56,121 nt of DNA, from assembly GCF_001830555.1 (NCBI RefSeq), contig NZ_MIAM01000057.1:10347-66467 (forward strand). Direction: 5' to 3'. The notes under the pieces are model-generated. The model did no database searches, was not told the origin of the DNA, and saw only the letters and a list, made by a program, of their open reading frames with translations. Positions 23,403 through 31,640 of this stretch are shown piece after piece (positions within the stretch are counted from its first letter, which is position 1; every line of letters starts with the position of its first letter). Position numbers and translations under genes: made by a program. The DNA is from Sphingopyxis sp. RIFCSPHIGHO2_12_FULL_65_19 (GTDB lineage: Bacteria > Pseudomonadota > Alphaproteobacteria > Sphingomonadales > Sphingomonadaceae).

Positions 23403-26400
23403 GTGAATACCGCCTCGCCGAAAGGCCCGCGCTTGATGCGCTGGAGGCGATGGGCTGGCAGGTGCTGTCCCCGGCGCAGGCGCTGGCAATGCGCGAGGAG
23501 GAAAACCGCGTCATTCTCAGGTGCGCGTTGATCGACGCGCTGCGGAGGCTCAATGGCATTGGCGAGGCGGACGCCGAGGCGATCTACAACGACCTTGCCA
23601 CCCTGTCTGACAATGAGGAGTGGCAGCGCAAGCTGCGCGGCGGCTATTCCCGCCGCCTGACCGGTGAGAACCGCGACTGCCCGATTGCGCTGATCGACTT
23701 CAAGAACCCCAGCCGCAACGTCTTTCACGTTACCAGCCAGTTCCGCGTTGCCGCGCAGCGCCCGCGCGTCCCCGACATCGTGCTGTTCGTGAACGGCATC
23801 CCGCTGGTGGTGATCGAGGCCAAGTCGCCGCTCAAGCGCACCGCCACGGGCGACGAGGCTCATGAACAAATCCGCCAGTATGAGCGGGACATCCCACGGC
23901 TGTTCTATCCCAATGCGTTCAACATCCTGACGGACGGGATGCACACTGAATATGGCGCGACCGGCGCGCCAGCGCAGTTCTATGGCCCGTGGCCTGACGC
24001 ATGGCCGCGCAGCCGTGACGACTTCCCAGATGCTCTGGGCAAAGACCTGTGGTGCCTATGCGAGCCGTCGCGCCTGCTCGACCTACTGGCGCATTTCATC
24101 GTGTTCGAGATCAGCCCGGAGACAGGCCGGAAGATCAAGAAGATCTGTCGCTATCAGCAGTTCCGCGCGGTCAATAAAGCCGTGCAACGGGTTGCGGACG
24201 GTAAGCACCGCAAAGGCTTGATTTGGCACACGCAGGGCAGCGGCAAGAGCCTGACGATGGTATTTCTCGCCCTGAAGCTGAAAACCCACCTGACCCTCGA
24301 CGCGCCCACGCTCGCCAATCCCAATATCCTCGTGCTGACCGACCGCATCGACCTCGACGACCAGATCAGCAAGACCTTTGTCGCTTGCGGCCTGCCGAAC
24401 CCCACCCAATGCGGATCGGTGGCAGCACTGCGCCAGGCGGTGAACCGAGGCGGCAACGGGCAAATCCTGCTGTCCACGATCTTCAAGTTCGCCGGATCGA
24501 AAGACCCAATCCCGAACTCAGAGAATTGGATCGTGCTGGTGGACGAATGCCATCGCACGCAGGAAAAGGATTTGGGCGCGTTCCTGCAAGCGAACCTGCC
24601 AGATGCCCATTTTTATGGCTTCACCGGCACCCCGATCAAATCGGCCGATAAGGACACCTACGCCAGGTTCAGCGTCGCGGGCGAAGGCTACCTCGACAAA
24701 TACGGGATCGACGATGCCGTGCGCGACGGTGCGACCGTGCCGATCCTATACGAAGGCCGCAAAACCGATTGGGCGATCAACGAGGCCGAGATCGACATAT
24801 TGTTCGACCGCTGGTTCGTGGACCTGCCGGACGAGAAGCGCGAGGAACTGAAGCGCAAGGGCCTGACGCTCGCCACCATCGCCAAGCACCCCGAGCGCGT
24901 GCGCCTGATCGCGCTCGACATCTGGGAGCACTTCAAGGCGGTGTGCCAGCCAGACGGTTACAAGGCGCAGATCGTGGCCGTGGACCGGGAAGCGGTGATC
25001 CTCTTCCGCGCCGCGCTGTCCGCCGTCATCGCCGCCGATCTGGAGCGTGGCGGGATGGATGCCGGGGAGGCACAAGCGCAGGCCGACGCCATGATCGCTT
25101 GCGTCTATTCCAAGAGCCAAGAGGACAACAAGCCGAGCGAGAACCCGGAGATTGCAACACTGCGCGCCGGGCTGGAGGAGTTCTATCTCGACGACGAGGC
25201 CGAGAAGGATGCGAAGAAGCGGTTCAAGGTGCGGGGCGCGCAGCCCAGCTTCCTGATCGTGTGCGATAAGCTGCTAACCGGGTTCGATGCGCCCATCGAG
25301 CATGTCATGTATCTCGACAAGTCGCTGAAGGAGCATAATCTGCTTCAAGCCATCGCCCGAACCAACCGCACTCACGCCTTCACTGATGCCGATGGAGGCA
25401 CCATCGAAAAGCCCAATGGCCGGATTGTCGATTACATCGGCGTCACCAACCATCTCGATGAGGCCCTGAAGTCCTACCGTTCCGAGGATGTCGAACACGC
25501 CATGCGCGACATCGCCATCCTGCGGAACGACCTCAAGGAAGCCCACGCCCGTTATCGCGCGCAGAAGCGGGCAATGAAGCTGGACGGGTTGGATGAGAAG
25601 AAAGCTGCCTATGCCGCCGCCGCGTTGTTGACACAGGGGCAGGAGGATGACTGGTTCGACTTACAGCGTCTCACCCGGACATTCATCAAAGTATATGCCG
25701 ACCTGTCACCCGATCCGGCCATACTGGACTTCACCGTCGAGGTGAAATGGGCAGCGGCGTTCCTGCGATTGGCGACACAGGCTATCAGCAAGGACGAAAG
25801 CCTCGATCACCGAAGCTACTCCGGCAAGATCAGGGACATGTTGGAGCAGCACGTCCACGCGACTGGCCTCTCAACTACCATCCGCCTGCGGAACATTACC
25901 GATCCCGAGTTCGCTGACGACTTCGACACCGGCGAAAAGACCGAGGCAGAGCTTCAGGAAGCCTTCGTGCGCAAGTCCGCCGAGCTTCGCCGGACAACCC
26001 GCGAACTGGTGGACAAGAACCCGGCGCAATATGCCCGCTTCTCTGAGCGGGTGCTGGAGATCATCCGCCGCTTCGAGGAAGGTCAGCTTGCCGCTGCTGA
26101 TGGGCTGCGCGACTTCGAGGGGCTGACTGGCGACATACAGGCCGAGCAGGGCGCACACGCCGAACTTGGCATGGACGAGCACGCCTTTTCGATCCTTCGC
26201 ATCATCGAAGCCATTGTGCCCGACGGGGACCATGGCACCTTGCAGGACGCGGCAATCGCCATCGGCGCAGTCTATGCTGACGCCGCACGGACGCAGCCCG
26301 CGTTCACCCACATGGACGATTACTTGCGCAGGCTTCGCCGCGATGTCCGCCGCATCCTGACCGAGCACGGCATCGGCGAGACGCAGACCATCCGCGAGAA

Positions 26401-26443
26401 GGTCGATGACTTCGCCGTGCACGCCTATGGGGATGGCCACTGA
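23399..26443 (+). CDS. hsdR: Type I restriction endonuclease subunit R
   Basis: 1014-residue translocase/nuclease starting MSEYRLAERPALDALEAMGW. The N-terminal PD-(D/E)XK nuclease region shows VPDIVLFVNGIPLVVIEAKSP near residues 122-142. Helicase motor motifs follow: Walker A WHTQGSGKSLT near residue 275, VLTDRIDLDDQ, VDECHRTQ (DEAD-like), YGFTGTP, and LLQAIARTNR. The C-terminal helical domain that binds HsdM is present. The length is normal and no frameshift is seen, so the restriction system appears intact. The stop TGATG overlaps the next start. Confidence 0.96.
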   Translation: MSEYRLAERPALDALEAMGWQVLSPAQALAMREEENRVILRCALIDALRRLNGIGEADAEAIYNDLATLSDNEEWQRKLRGGYSRRLTGENRDCPIALIDFKNPSRNVFHVTSQFRVAAQRPRVPDIVLFVNGIPLVVIEAKSPLKRTATGDEAHEQIRQYERDIPRLFYPNAFNILTDGMHTEYGATGAPAQFYGPWPDAWPRSRDDFPDALGKDLWCLCEPSRLLDLLAHFIVFEISPETGRKIKKICRYQQFRAVNKAVQRVADGKHRKGLIWHTQGSGKSLTMVFLALKLKTHLTLDAPTLANPNILVLTDRIDLDDQISKTFVACGLPNPTQCGSVAALRQAVNRGGNGQILLSTIFKFAGSKDPIPNSENWIVLVDECHRTQEKDLGAFLQANLPDAHFYGFTGTPIKSADKDTYARFSVAGEGYLDKYGIDDAVRDGATVPILYEGRKTDWAINEAEIDILFDRWFVDLPDEKREELKRKGLTLATIAKHPERVRLIALDIWEHFKAVCQPDGYKAQIVAVDREAVILFRAALSAVIAADLERGGMDAGEAQAQADAMIACVYSKSQEDNKPSENPEIATLRAGLEEFYLDDEAEKDAKKRFKVRGAQPSFLIVCDKLLTGFDAPIEHVMYLDKSLKEHNLLQAIARTNRTHAFTDADGGTIEKPNGRIVDYIGVTNHLDEALKSYRSEDVEHAMRDIAILRNDLKEAHARYRAQKRAMKLDGLDEKKAAYAAAALLTQGQEDDWFDLQRLTRTFIKVYADLSPDPAILDFTVEVKWAAAFLRLATQAISKDESLDHRSYSGKIRDMLEQHVHATGLSTTIRLRNITDPEFADDFDTGEKTEAELQEAFVRKSAELRRTTRELVDKNPAQYARFSERVLEIIRRFEEGQLAAADGLRDFEGLTGDIQAEQGAHAELGMDEHAFSILRIIEAIVPDGDHGTLQDAAIAIGAVYADAARTQPAFTHMDDYLRRLRRDVRRILTEHGIGETQTIREKVDDFAVHAYGDGH

Positions 26444-27210
26444 TGCCCATGCTCCAGATCGGCCGCACGGAAATACCCTACGAGCTTCGCCGCTCCGCCA
26501 CTGCATCGGAACGCCGCATCACCGTAACCCCCGGTCATGTCGAGGTGCTGGCGCTTTCCATTGACGACGAGGAGGCCGTCGCAGGCTTTCTCGACCGCAA
26601 ACGCCAGTGGCTGTTTAACACCGTGCGCGAGATGGAGCGCATCACCGCCAACCGCCACGCCGTGCCTCGGTTCCTGACGGGATCGAAGATACCCTATCGG
26701 GGCCGCAAGATGCCGCTCACCGTTCGTCGCACCGATGCAGAGCGAGCAACCGTGAATTACCGCAGCGGGTTCATCGTCGATCTGCCGCATTGGGCCGGCC
26801 TTGATGCCGATCGCCTGGTCGCAAGCGAGCTGAAGCTCTGGCTGCGGCAACGCGCTCGCCGCGATGTGAACGAGATCGCCGAGAACTACGGCAGGCGGTT
26901 CAGCCTCGCCCCCCGGTCGATCCGGGTCGGTGACTTTGCCAATGGCTGGGGGTCATGCGGCGAGGAAAGCAACATCCTCATCAACTGGGAACTCATTTTC
27001 GCGCCCCGCCGCATTCAGGAATATGTCGTCGTGCACGAGCTTGCCCATATTCGAGAGCGATCGCACGGGGAGCGGTTCTGGCGCCTCTTGGGGGGGATGA
27101 TGCCGGGATACGAAGCGGCGCGGGACTGGCTGTCACAGAATGAGAGCAGCCTCAGCTCCGAATTCCTCGACCTCGGCCACCCAATCTCGGCTCGAAAACG
27201 GCGAAAGTGA
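26443..27210 (+). CDS. M48/SprT-like metallopeptidase (YgjP type)
   Basis: 255-residue zinc metallopeptidase-like protein. The motif VVHELAHIRERSHGERFWRLL (HExxH plus a downstream Glu/His region) lies near residue 198, preceded by WGSCGEESNILINWELIFAP, the WGSC signature of the YgjP/DUF45 family. The start overlaps the hsdR stop by 1 bp (TGATG), making it the fourth gene of the restriction operon. YgjP-type genes are often found beside Type I restriction genes; their substrate is unknown. A link to control of the restriction complex is plausible but untested. Confidence 0.9.
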   Translation: MPMLQIGRTEIPYELRRSATASERRITVTPGHVEVLALSIDDEEAVAGFLDRKRQWLFNTVREMERITANRHAVPRFLTGSKIPYRGRKMPLTVRRTDAERATVNYRSGFIVDLPHWAGLDADRLVASELKLWLRQRARRDVNEIAENYGRRFSLAPRSIRVGDFANGWGSCGEESNILINWELIFAPRRIQEYVVVHELAHIRERSHGERFWRLLGGMMPGYEAARDWLSQNESSLSSEFLDLGHPISARKRRK

Positions 27211-27364
27211 TCCGTCGTTCAAAAAGGTTCCAACGGAACCCAGCACCAATTCTGCCTATGACAGGAATTTCGCAGAAAAGAGCTATTCCGCGCTCTGCTT
27301 CTGTTAGTCTCGAGCGATTACAGCATATTTTGTCAACAATACGCAACCAACGTGACCACTTCGA

Positions 27365-27988
27365 TCAGATCAGGTCGCCGGGAAAGCGAGTATCGTCCTG
27401 CCAATTCCCATGCGTGAAGTCGCCGGCATATGGATGCCAGGGGGGAACGACCTCCCAACCCGCGATACCTGATCGAGCAAGGCCAACGAAGCCGAGCGCC
27501 TGATCTGTGCGTAGCCGCATCCGGCGATCCCGCATGGTTGGCGGCGTAATACCCTGCTCGGCACGCCACAGCTGATCTTGGGGGCGTCCGTGAAGTTCCT
27601 TCCATGTGTCGAAGATAAGGTCGGCCTCTTCCCATGACGTGGCAAATATCAGGGTGCGGGCATCCTCTCGGCTTGTCACGAATTCATGGCAGAGAACTGG
27701 CGGCAGCGATCGGTAGTAAGCGCCAGGATCATCGAAATCCGGGGGCACGACGATCCACCCCTGATCCCGCACCCAATACGCGATCCCTTCGTGCCGAGCG
27801 CGGGGAGCGAGGGTATGTGCCCCGAGTTCCCAGTCTGTGTTGTCGGCGTTGATCGTAAGCTGGCGGGGGTCGCGATGAAAGCGGTGCTGGAACCAGTCAA
27901 TGGCAAGCCGACGACCCCTGATTTCTGCTTCAGCTATGACTGTCAGGTATCCTGTGATTTCGGGGAATCGAGCGGAAAAAATCTTCAT
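27365..27988 (-). CDS. Hypothetical protein (207 aa)
   Basis: Starts MKIFSARFPEITGYLTVIAE. It is soluble, Trp/Arg-rich and acidic-basic mixed, with no signal peptide or membrane helix. The family is not recognised. Repeated short motifs such as IDWFQHRFHRDPRQL and WVRDQGWIVVPPDFDDPGAYY suggest a compact alpha/beta fold. The ATG at 27988 is preferred to the longer frame, whose upstream part runs into a hairpin-rich non-coding region. It is convergent with the metallopeptidase gene across 154 bp. Confidence 0.65.
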   Translation of the reverse strand: MKIFSARFPEITGYLTVIAEAEIRGRRLAIDWFQHRFHRDPRQLTINADNTDWELGAHTLAPRARHEGIAYWVRDQGWIVVPPDFDDPGAYYRSLPPVLCHEFVTSREDARTLIFATSWEEADLIFDTWKELHGRPQDQLWRAEQGITPPTMRDRRMRLRTDQALGFVGLARSGIAGWEVVPPWHPYAGDFTHGNWQDDTRFPGDLI

Positions 27989-28418
27989 ACCGGGGTCTCT
28001 CTCGTTGGTGTTGTAGAGACCTTGTGAAGCAGCCAGTCGTTGGAAGCGGGTGGGAAATGCATCTCCAAAAAAGTAAGCAAGCCGATGCGGAGCATCGGCG
28101 TAGCCGGTAGGCGGAGCGTAGCGAAGCCTACCATGGACCTGCTGCTGACTGTGAGGTGATCCCATAGGATTGTCCGCCTCGCTCCTGGCGGAGCTCGGTG
28201 GACGGCGTCGGCGAAGGCTTCGCCTTCACCTTGCGTTTTTTGCCTCGCTGACGCTCGGCGTAGGAACTGTGTTACCGCTAATGTCCTTTATTTCTATATT
28301 AGTGACGACACGATTTGAACGGGGTGGAAAGTGTCGGATTTCCGTCAACTCAGCGTCCGCTTTATGCACTGTTACCCCGTTCAAAATCTCACCGCCTGAA
28401 CGGGGTGCGCGAGCCAGT
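27989..28418. other. Hairpin- and repeat-rich non-coding region of the island
   Basis: 430 bp with no gene but dense structure. There are four perfect-arm hairpins: GCCGATGC/GCATCGGC (28081-28099), GTAGGC/GCCTAC (28107-28131), GCTCC/GGAGC (28180-28193) and GGCGAAG/CTTCGCC (28210-28224). Three copies of GAACGGGGT follow (28317-28325 plus, 28374-28382 minus, 28398-28406 plus). The heptamer GCGGAGC occurs three times between 28087 and 28193. This could be an origin, a transfer site, a regulatory RNA or a repeat landing pad. Confidence 0.55.
28314..28406. repeat. Three iteron-like copies of GAACGGGGT
   Basis: TTTGAACGGGGT (28314-28325) and ACCCCGTTCAAA (28374-28385) form a perfect 12-bp inverted repeat. 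A third copy, TGAACGGGGT, lies at 28397-28406 in the first orientation. They sit directly beyond the stop of the 276-aa gene. Confidence 0.7.
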
Positions 28419-29249
28419 TCAGTATGAGGAGGGCCAGACTGGTGCCTCCACCGGCTCAGTTTCCAATCTGGCGATTCTCCGCAAGGCTTCGTTAATTCTT
28501 GATCGCAACGATCGATCAGGCAGGTCATACGTATTTCCTGCCTCGACCATTGCCCGAAGGATGTCGCCGCCCGTCACCTCTCCCCGCCGACGCAGCTCGA
28601 TCAGCCGGTGGGTCAACCATACATCGCATGTGAGGTGAATTGTTCGTCCCGGCAAGTTGCGCAGCCAAACGGGTGCTCCCGGCGCTAACGCCGCCGCAGC
28701 CAAGGTCGCCATACGCTCCTCACACGCAGCCTCAGCAGCCCGAATTTCTTCGACGCTCACTGGCAATTTTCTCTGTTGGCGCTGCCGCTGCCGCCGATCT
28801 TGCCGAGTCTGCTTCGCCTTTTCTGCTTTCATTCGGGGCAGTGCTTCATCATTCGACGAGGTCCATGCGCGCGATGTGCACGCTGCCGCGAAAGCCACAA
28901 AGGTCGGATGCTTGTAGCGTGCTTTCCCGGTGAGGGGCTGAGTAGCGCTTTCCCATATTCCGTGAAGCTGGTGCAACTCGGGATCGCCCATCACGCGGCC
29001 GTAGGCGGTGGTTCCGCACGCGGCGCGCGATTTACACCCCGCACATCCCCGCGGCTGTTCAACAATCTCGCCCCTCGCATTCACGCGCTTGCTAGGCGTG
29101 TCGAACACACCCGCGAAATACTTTACAGGATCGGCGAAGCATGGCAGCCCAGCGATGATGGGCATGCTTATGATGTTGCCATCGCCATCGGTCTTCACGT
29201 CCGAAGGGCGGACGAAGACACGGCGACTGCGATTGAACCGTTTAGTCAT
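28419..29249 (-). CDS. Hypothetical protein (276 aa) with Cys cluster
   Basis: Starts MTKRFNRSRRVFVRPSDVKT. The N-terminal third contains a possible metal site (CAGCKSRAACG, three Cys). The middle is a strongly basic helical stretch (KQTRQDRRQRQRQQRKLP), and the C-terminal part includes WLRNLPGRTIHLTCDVWLTHRLIELRRRGEV. The composition suggests nucleic-acid binding. The family is not recognised. It is next to the XRE repressor-like gene and the excision/integration genes, so a role in island maintenance is possible. Downstream lie iteron-like repeats. Confidence 0.7.
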   Translation of the reverse strand: MTKRFNRSRRVFVRPSDVKTDGDGNIISMPIIAGLPCFADPVKYFAGVFDTPSKRVNARGEIVEQPRGCAGCKSRAACGTTAYGRVMGDPELHQLHGIWESATQPLTGKARYKHPTFVAFAAACTSRAWTSSNDEALPRMKAEKAKQTRQDRRQRQRQQRKLPVSVEEIRAAEAACEERMATLAAAALAPGAPVWLRNLPGRTIHLTCDVWLTHRLIELRRRGEVTGGDILRAMVEAGNTYDLPDRSLRSRINEALRRIARLETEPVEAPVWPSSY

Positions 29250-29306
29250 GATATGTTTTTTTGAGGGTCACCTTTTCCTGGTGCCATCGGAAATATTGCA
29301 TGTAAC

Positions 29307-29864
29307 TCATGCTGCGTCTCCGGTGCCCGCTGAGGCGACGTCGTTGGCGATCAGCGCCATCTCGATTCCATCGAAATCGTCCTGTGTCGTGCCATTTGGC
29401 CTGAGTCTCCTGATCGCATTGACCGTGGGAACTTCGCTCACTGACAGCCAGCGTTCTCGGGGTCGTGCATCCCGCGCCACTTCCCGGATGATGGTGACCT
29501 GGTCGTCGCTGAGCTCGGCGACTGGACGAGAGAGCACCCAGTCTAATTGTCGATCCTGCTTTCCGTTCGATTGAAGCTCAGAGCCAGCGACGATGGCCAT
29601 CGCCTCCGGGTGGCGTTGATTCAGGACGGCCATAACGAAGGTCCGTGGCTCCATATTCAAGTGATTGGCTAAATCGTGGGCGCGATCGATGGGAATTGGG
29701 GCTCTGCCAACGGCCATGTGACTCAGAGTCGCTTTTGATATGCCGATAGCGCTGGCAACCTCTGTCAAGTTTTTGCCAGACTTTTCCTTGGTGAGCGCGA
29801 GCGCTCGATCGAGCATCTTGGTGGCCTGGTCTTCTGCAAAAGGGTGTATCGACGGCGCGGGCAT
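29307..29864 (-). CDS. XRE-type repressor-like regulator
   Basis: 185 residues starting MPAPSIHPFAEDQATKMLDR, with an AAGGA box 6 nt upstream that decides the start. The helix-turn-helix is LTEVASAIGISKATLSHMAVGRAPIPIDRAHDLANHL (about residues 32-68). The C-terminal half is longer than in simple Cro proteins and contains LSVSEVPTVNAIRRL. It is divergent from the excisionase/integrase pair, with a dyad in the 83-bp spacer, the layout of an element's lysogeny or excision switch. Confidence 0.8.
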   Translation of the reverse strand: MPAPSIHPFAEDQATKMLDRALALTKEKSGKNLTEVASAIGISKATLSHMAVGRAPIPIDRAHDLANHLNMEPRTFVMAVLNQRHPEAMAIVAGSELQSNGKQDRQLDWVLSRPVAELSDDQVTIIREVARDARPRERWLSVSEVPTVNAIRRLRPNGTTQDDFDGIEMALIANDVASAGTGDAA

Positions 29865-29882
29865 TGGTTGTCCTTCGAGGTA

Positions 29883-29898
29883 ACAGTTGATAAACTGT
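29883..29898. promoter_or_regulatory. Dyad in the repressor/excisionase divergent promoter
   Basis: ACAGTT-gata-AACTGT, exact 6-bp arms, lies 18 bp from the repressor start and 50 bp before the excisionase start. It is a good candidate operator for the XRE protein. The ten bases AGTTGATAAA within it also occur at 19482-19491, upstream of the other XRE gene. Confidence 0.5.
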
Positions 29899-29947
29899 GT
29901 GGTATATGGTAGAAAGCAGAAAGTCAACGCAACCACCAGGAGAATTT

Positions 29948-30136
29948 GTGAATCTATCGTCCGATCTGATCGCCGGTGCTGAGGCCGCCGCTGAGTTCAC
30001 CGGCCTCACAGCGCGCGCAATCTATCACCTCGTCGATCGTGGGCAGTTGCCTGTCGCTCGGCTGGGTCGCCGCCTCTACTTTCGGAAATCCGAGCTGGCT
30101 CAGGTGTTCTCCTCCAGCCAATCGCGGGCTGCGTGA
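29948..30136 (+). CDS. AlpA/excisionase-like helix-turn-helix protein
   Basis: 62-residue protein with a MerR-like DNA-binding fold: AEAAAEFTGLTARAIYHLVDRGQLPVARLGRRLYFRKSEL. The GTG at 29948 was chosen because AGGAGA ends 4 nt before it; longer readings from 29897 or 29906 lack this. Proteins of this size next to an integrase act as excisionases or as activators of the integrase gene. The stop is only 6 bp before the integrase start. Confidence 0.85.
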   Translation: MNLSSDLIAGAEAAAEFTGLTARAIYHLVDRGQLPVARLGRRLYFRKSELAQVFSSSQSRAA

Positions 30137-30142
30137 TCGCGC

Positions 30143-31294
30143 ATGGCGATTCGAAAGCGTGAATGGACGGCTCGCGACGGCGAGCATCGATCGGCTTGGC
30201 AGGTCGATTATGTCGATCAGATGGGTAAGCGGCGGTCGAAGCAGTTCGCCAGGAAGAAGGATGCCGAATCGTTCCTGCTTCGAGCGCAGACGGAAGTCCG
30301 GCTCGGGACCCATACTGTCAGCCGAGAGAGCGTGACCGTCGATCAAGCGGCCAGGAATTGGTTAGCCGATCGTGGTCGAGCCAATCTCGAGCCCACCACG
30401 TTGGCGGCCTATGAGCAGCATGTCAGGCTCCACATTATTCCCCTCTGCGGCGGCGTGAGGCTCTCTGAATTGACGGCCCCGCGGGTCGAGGGCTTTCTCG
30501 ATATATGGAATGGGAAGCTGTCGCCTGCGATGGCCAAGCGCGTGCTGCGGTCGTTCAGGGCTATTTTGTCGACAGCTATGCGTCAGGGTCACGTCGGGCA
30601 TAATGTCGCGATTGCCGTCCGCTCGGCACGCAGGCGTAGAAAGCCATCGATCACCATACCGTCGAAGTCCGCGCTCCGCGCAATCTTGGAGGCGGCGAGC
30701 GATAACGGTCACCCTGCGACAAGCGCCCTGATGACGCTCCTAATCTTCAGCGGCCTGCGAATATCGGAAGCACGTGGCTTGTCGTGGTCCCACGTCGATC
30801 TCCAGAAGCGGACGGTCAGCGTCGTGCGGCGAGCAAACAACGCTGGTGTGCTGGGACCGCCAAAATCTGATGCGGGCACCCGCACGATTCCGTTGCCGCC
30901 GAAATGTATCGCCGCGATGCGCGAGTGGAAGCTCCAATGTGCACCAACCGAGCTCAACTTGGTGTTTCCGTCGCCTCGGGGAAGTGTCATGACCTATGGC
31001 TACATGGTCCAGCGGATGCTGATCCCGGCACTGAGCGGTGCTAGCGAGGTCGATGTGCGCGTTGAGGATGGCAAGCAGATAGTCACCCCGCGGCACTCCT
31101 TCCATGCCTTCCGTCATGCCGCTGCGTCGCTGTGGATCGAGCAGAAGCTTTCGGCAAAGCGCGTCCAGACATTGATGGGACATTCGTCGATATCGATGAC
31201 CTTCGATGTCTATGGTCACCTCTTCGAGCAGCAACAAAGCGACCAAGAGGTCGCCGCCTCGATGGAGACCCAAATATTCTCCGACGCAACATAG
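30143..31294 (+). CDS. Tyrosine-type site-specific integrase
   Basis: 383-residue recombinase. An N-terminal arm-binding region (KREWTARDGEHRSAWQVDY...KRRSKQFARKKDAESFL) and SAM-like core-binding domain (ANLEPTTLAAYEQHVRLHI) precede the catalytic domain. Catalytic residues are visible: Arg in FSGLRISEARGL (near residue 204), HAFRHAAAS (near 322), GHSS (near 345) and Tyr in MTFDVYGHLF (near 356). All are intact. It ends 36 bp before attR, so it is the enzyme that joined the island to the tRNA-Gln gene. Confidence 0.95.
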   Translation: MAIRKREWTARDGEHRSAWQVDYVDQMGKRRSKQFARKKDAESFLLRAQTEVRLGTHTVSRESVTVDQAARNWLADRGRANLEPTTLAAYEQHVRLHIIPLCGGVRLSELTAPRVEGFLDIWNGKLSPAMAKRVLRSFRAILSTAMRQGHVGHNVAIAVRSARRRRKPSITIPSKSALRAILEAASDNGHPATSALMTLLIFSGLRISEARGLSWSHVDLQKRTVSVVRRANNAGVLGPPKSDAGTRTIPLPPKCIAAMREWKLQCAPTELNLVFPSPRGSVMTYGYMVQRMLIPALSGASEVDVRVEDGKQIVTPRHSFHAFRHAAASLWIEQKLSAKRVQTLMGHSSISMTFDVYGHLFEQQQSDQEVAASMETQIFSDAT

Positions 31295-31302
31295 ACGCAA
31301 CA
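31286..31302 (+). promoter_or_regulatory. Putative integrase arm-type site (right)
   Basis: GCAACATAGACGCAACA differs at one base from the left-end copy at 13184-13200 and lies 27 bp before the attR core. It overlaps the integrase stop codon. Confidence 0.45.
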
Positions 31303-31329
31303 CGGGGCTGAAATTGCTTGATTATCTGC

Positions 31330-31387
31330 GGTAAGACTACGGATTCTGATTCCGTCTATTGAGGTTCGAATCCTCACGGGGCATCCA
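31330..31387 (+). repeat. attR, truncated tRNA-Gln remnant
   Basis: An exact copy of the last 58 bases of tRNA-Gln, including D-arm part, anticodon, T-arm and CCA. The upstream bases do not supply an acceptor 5' strand pairing with CGGGGCA, so it is not a functional tRNA. Confidence 0.93.
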
Positions 31388-31640
31388 TTTCCCACGCGCT
31401 ATCTGCCGCCGTGGCCTCTCGCGGTCCGTCCCGATCCGCCGCCTCCCAAAAAAAGACCATAGCCCTGCATCCGCGGGACGTTGCCGCGCCGTCTAGGTCC
31501 TGACTGGCGGTTTGCGCCGGTCCGGGCGGCGATTCCGCGCGGTGGTCGACCTGGCTCCCCGGTTCAGGTCATCCCGCCTTGCCGGGGATCGCCGCCTGTG
31601 GTTTTGACCATGCCGAAACGGCGTGAAGGAGAGATTGCCG

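Larger units (their letters stand above)
12998..31387. mobile_element. 18.4-kb integrative genomic island in tRNA-Gln
   Basis: The island is bounded by a 58-bp exact direct repeat of the tRNA-Gln 3' part and holds a tyrosine integrase and excisionase-like gene at its right end. Cargo includes a Type I restriction-modification operon, an M48 metallopeptidase, an SRAP protein, thermonuclease-like and Excalibur proteins, a KilA-N protein, XRE regulators, small lipoproteins and several unknown small genes. No relaxase, conjugation, phage capsid or replication-initiator gene is recognisable. AT-rich spacers are more frequent than in the flanks. The likely nature is an integrative element or satellite-like defence island that depends on another element for transfer. 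Confidence 0.92.

Noticed and set aside
31330..31387. Second tRNA-Gln gene
   Set aside because: It matches only the last 58 bases. The upstream sequence cannot form the acceptor and D stems, so it is the attR remnant.
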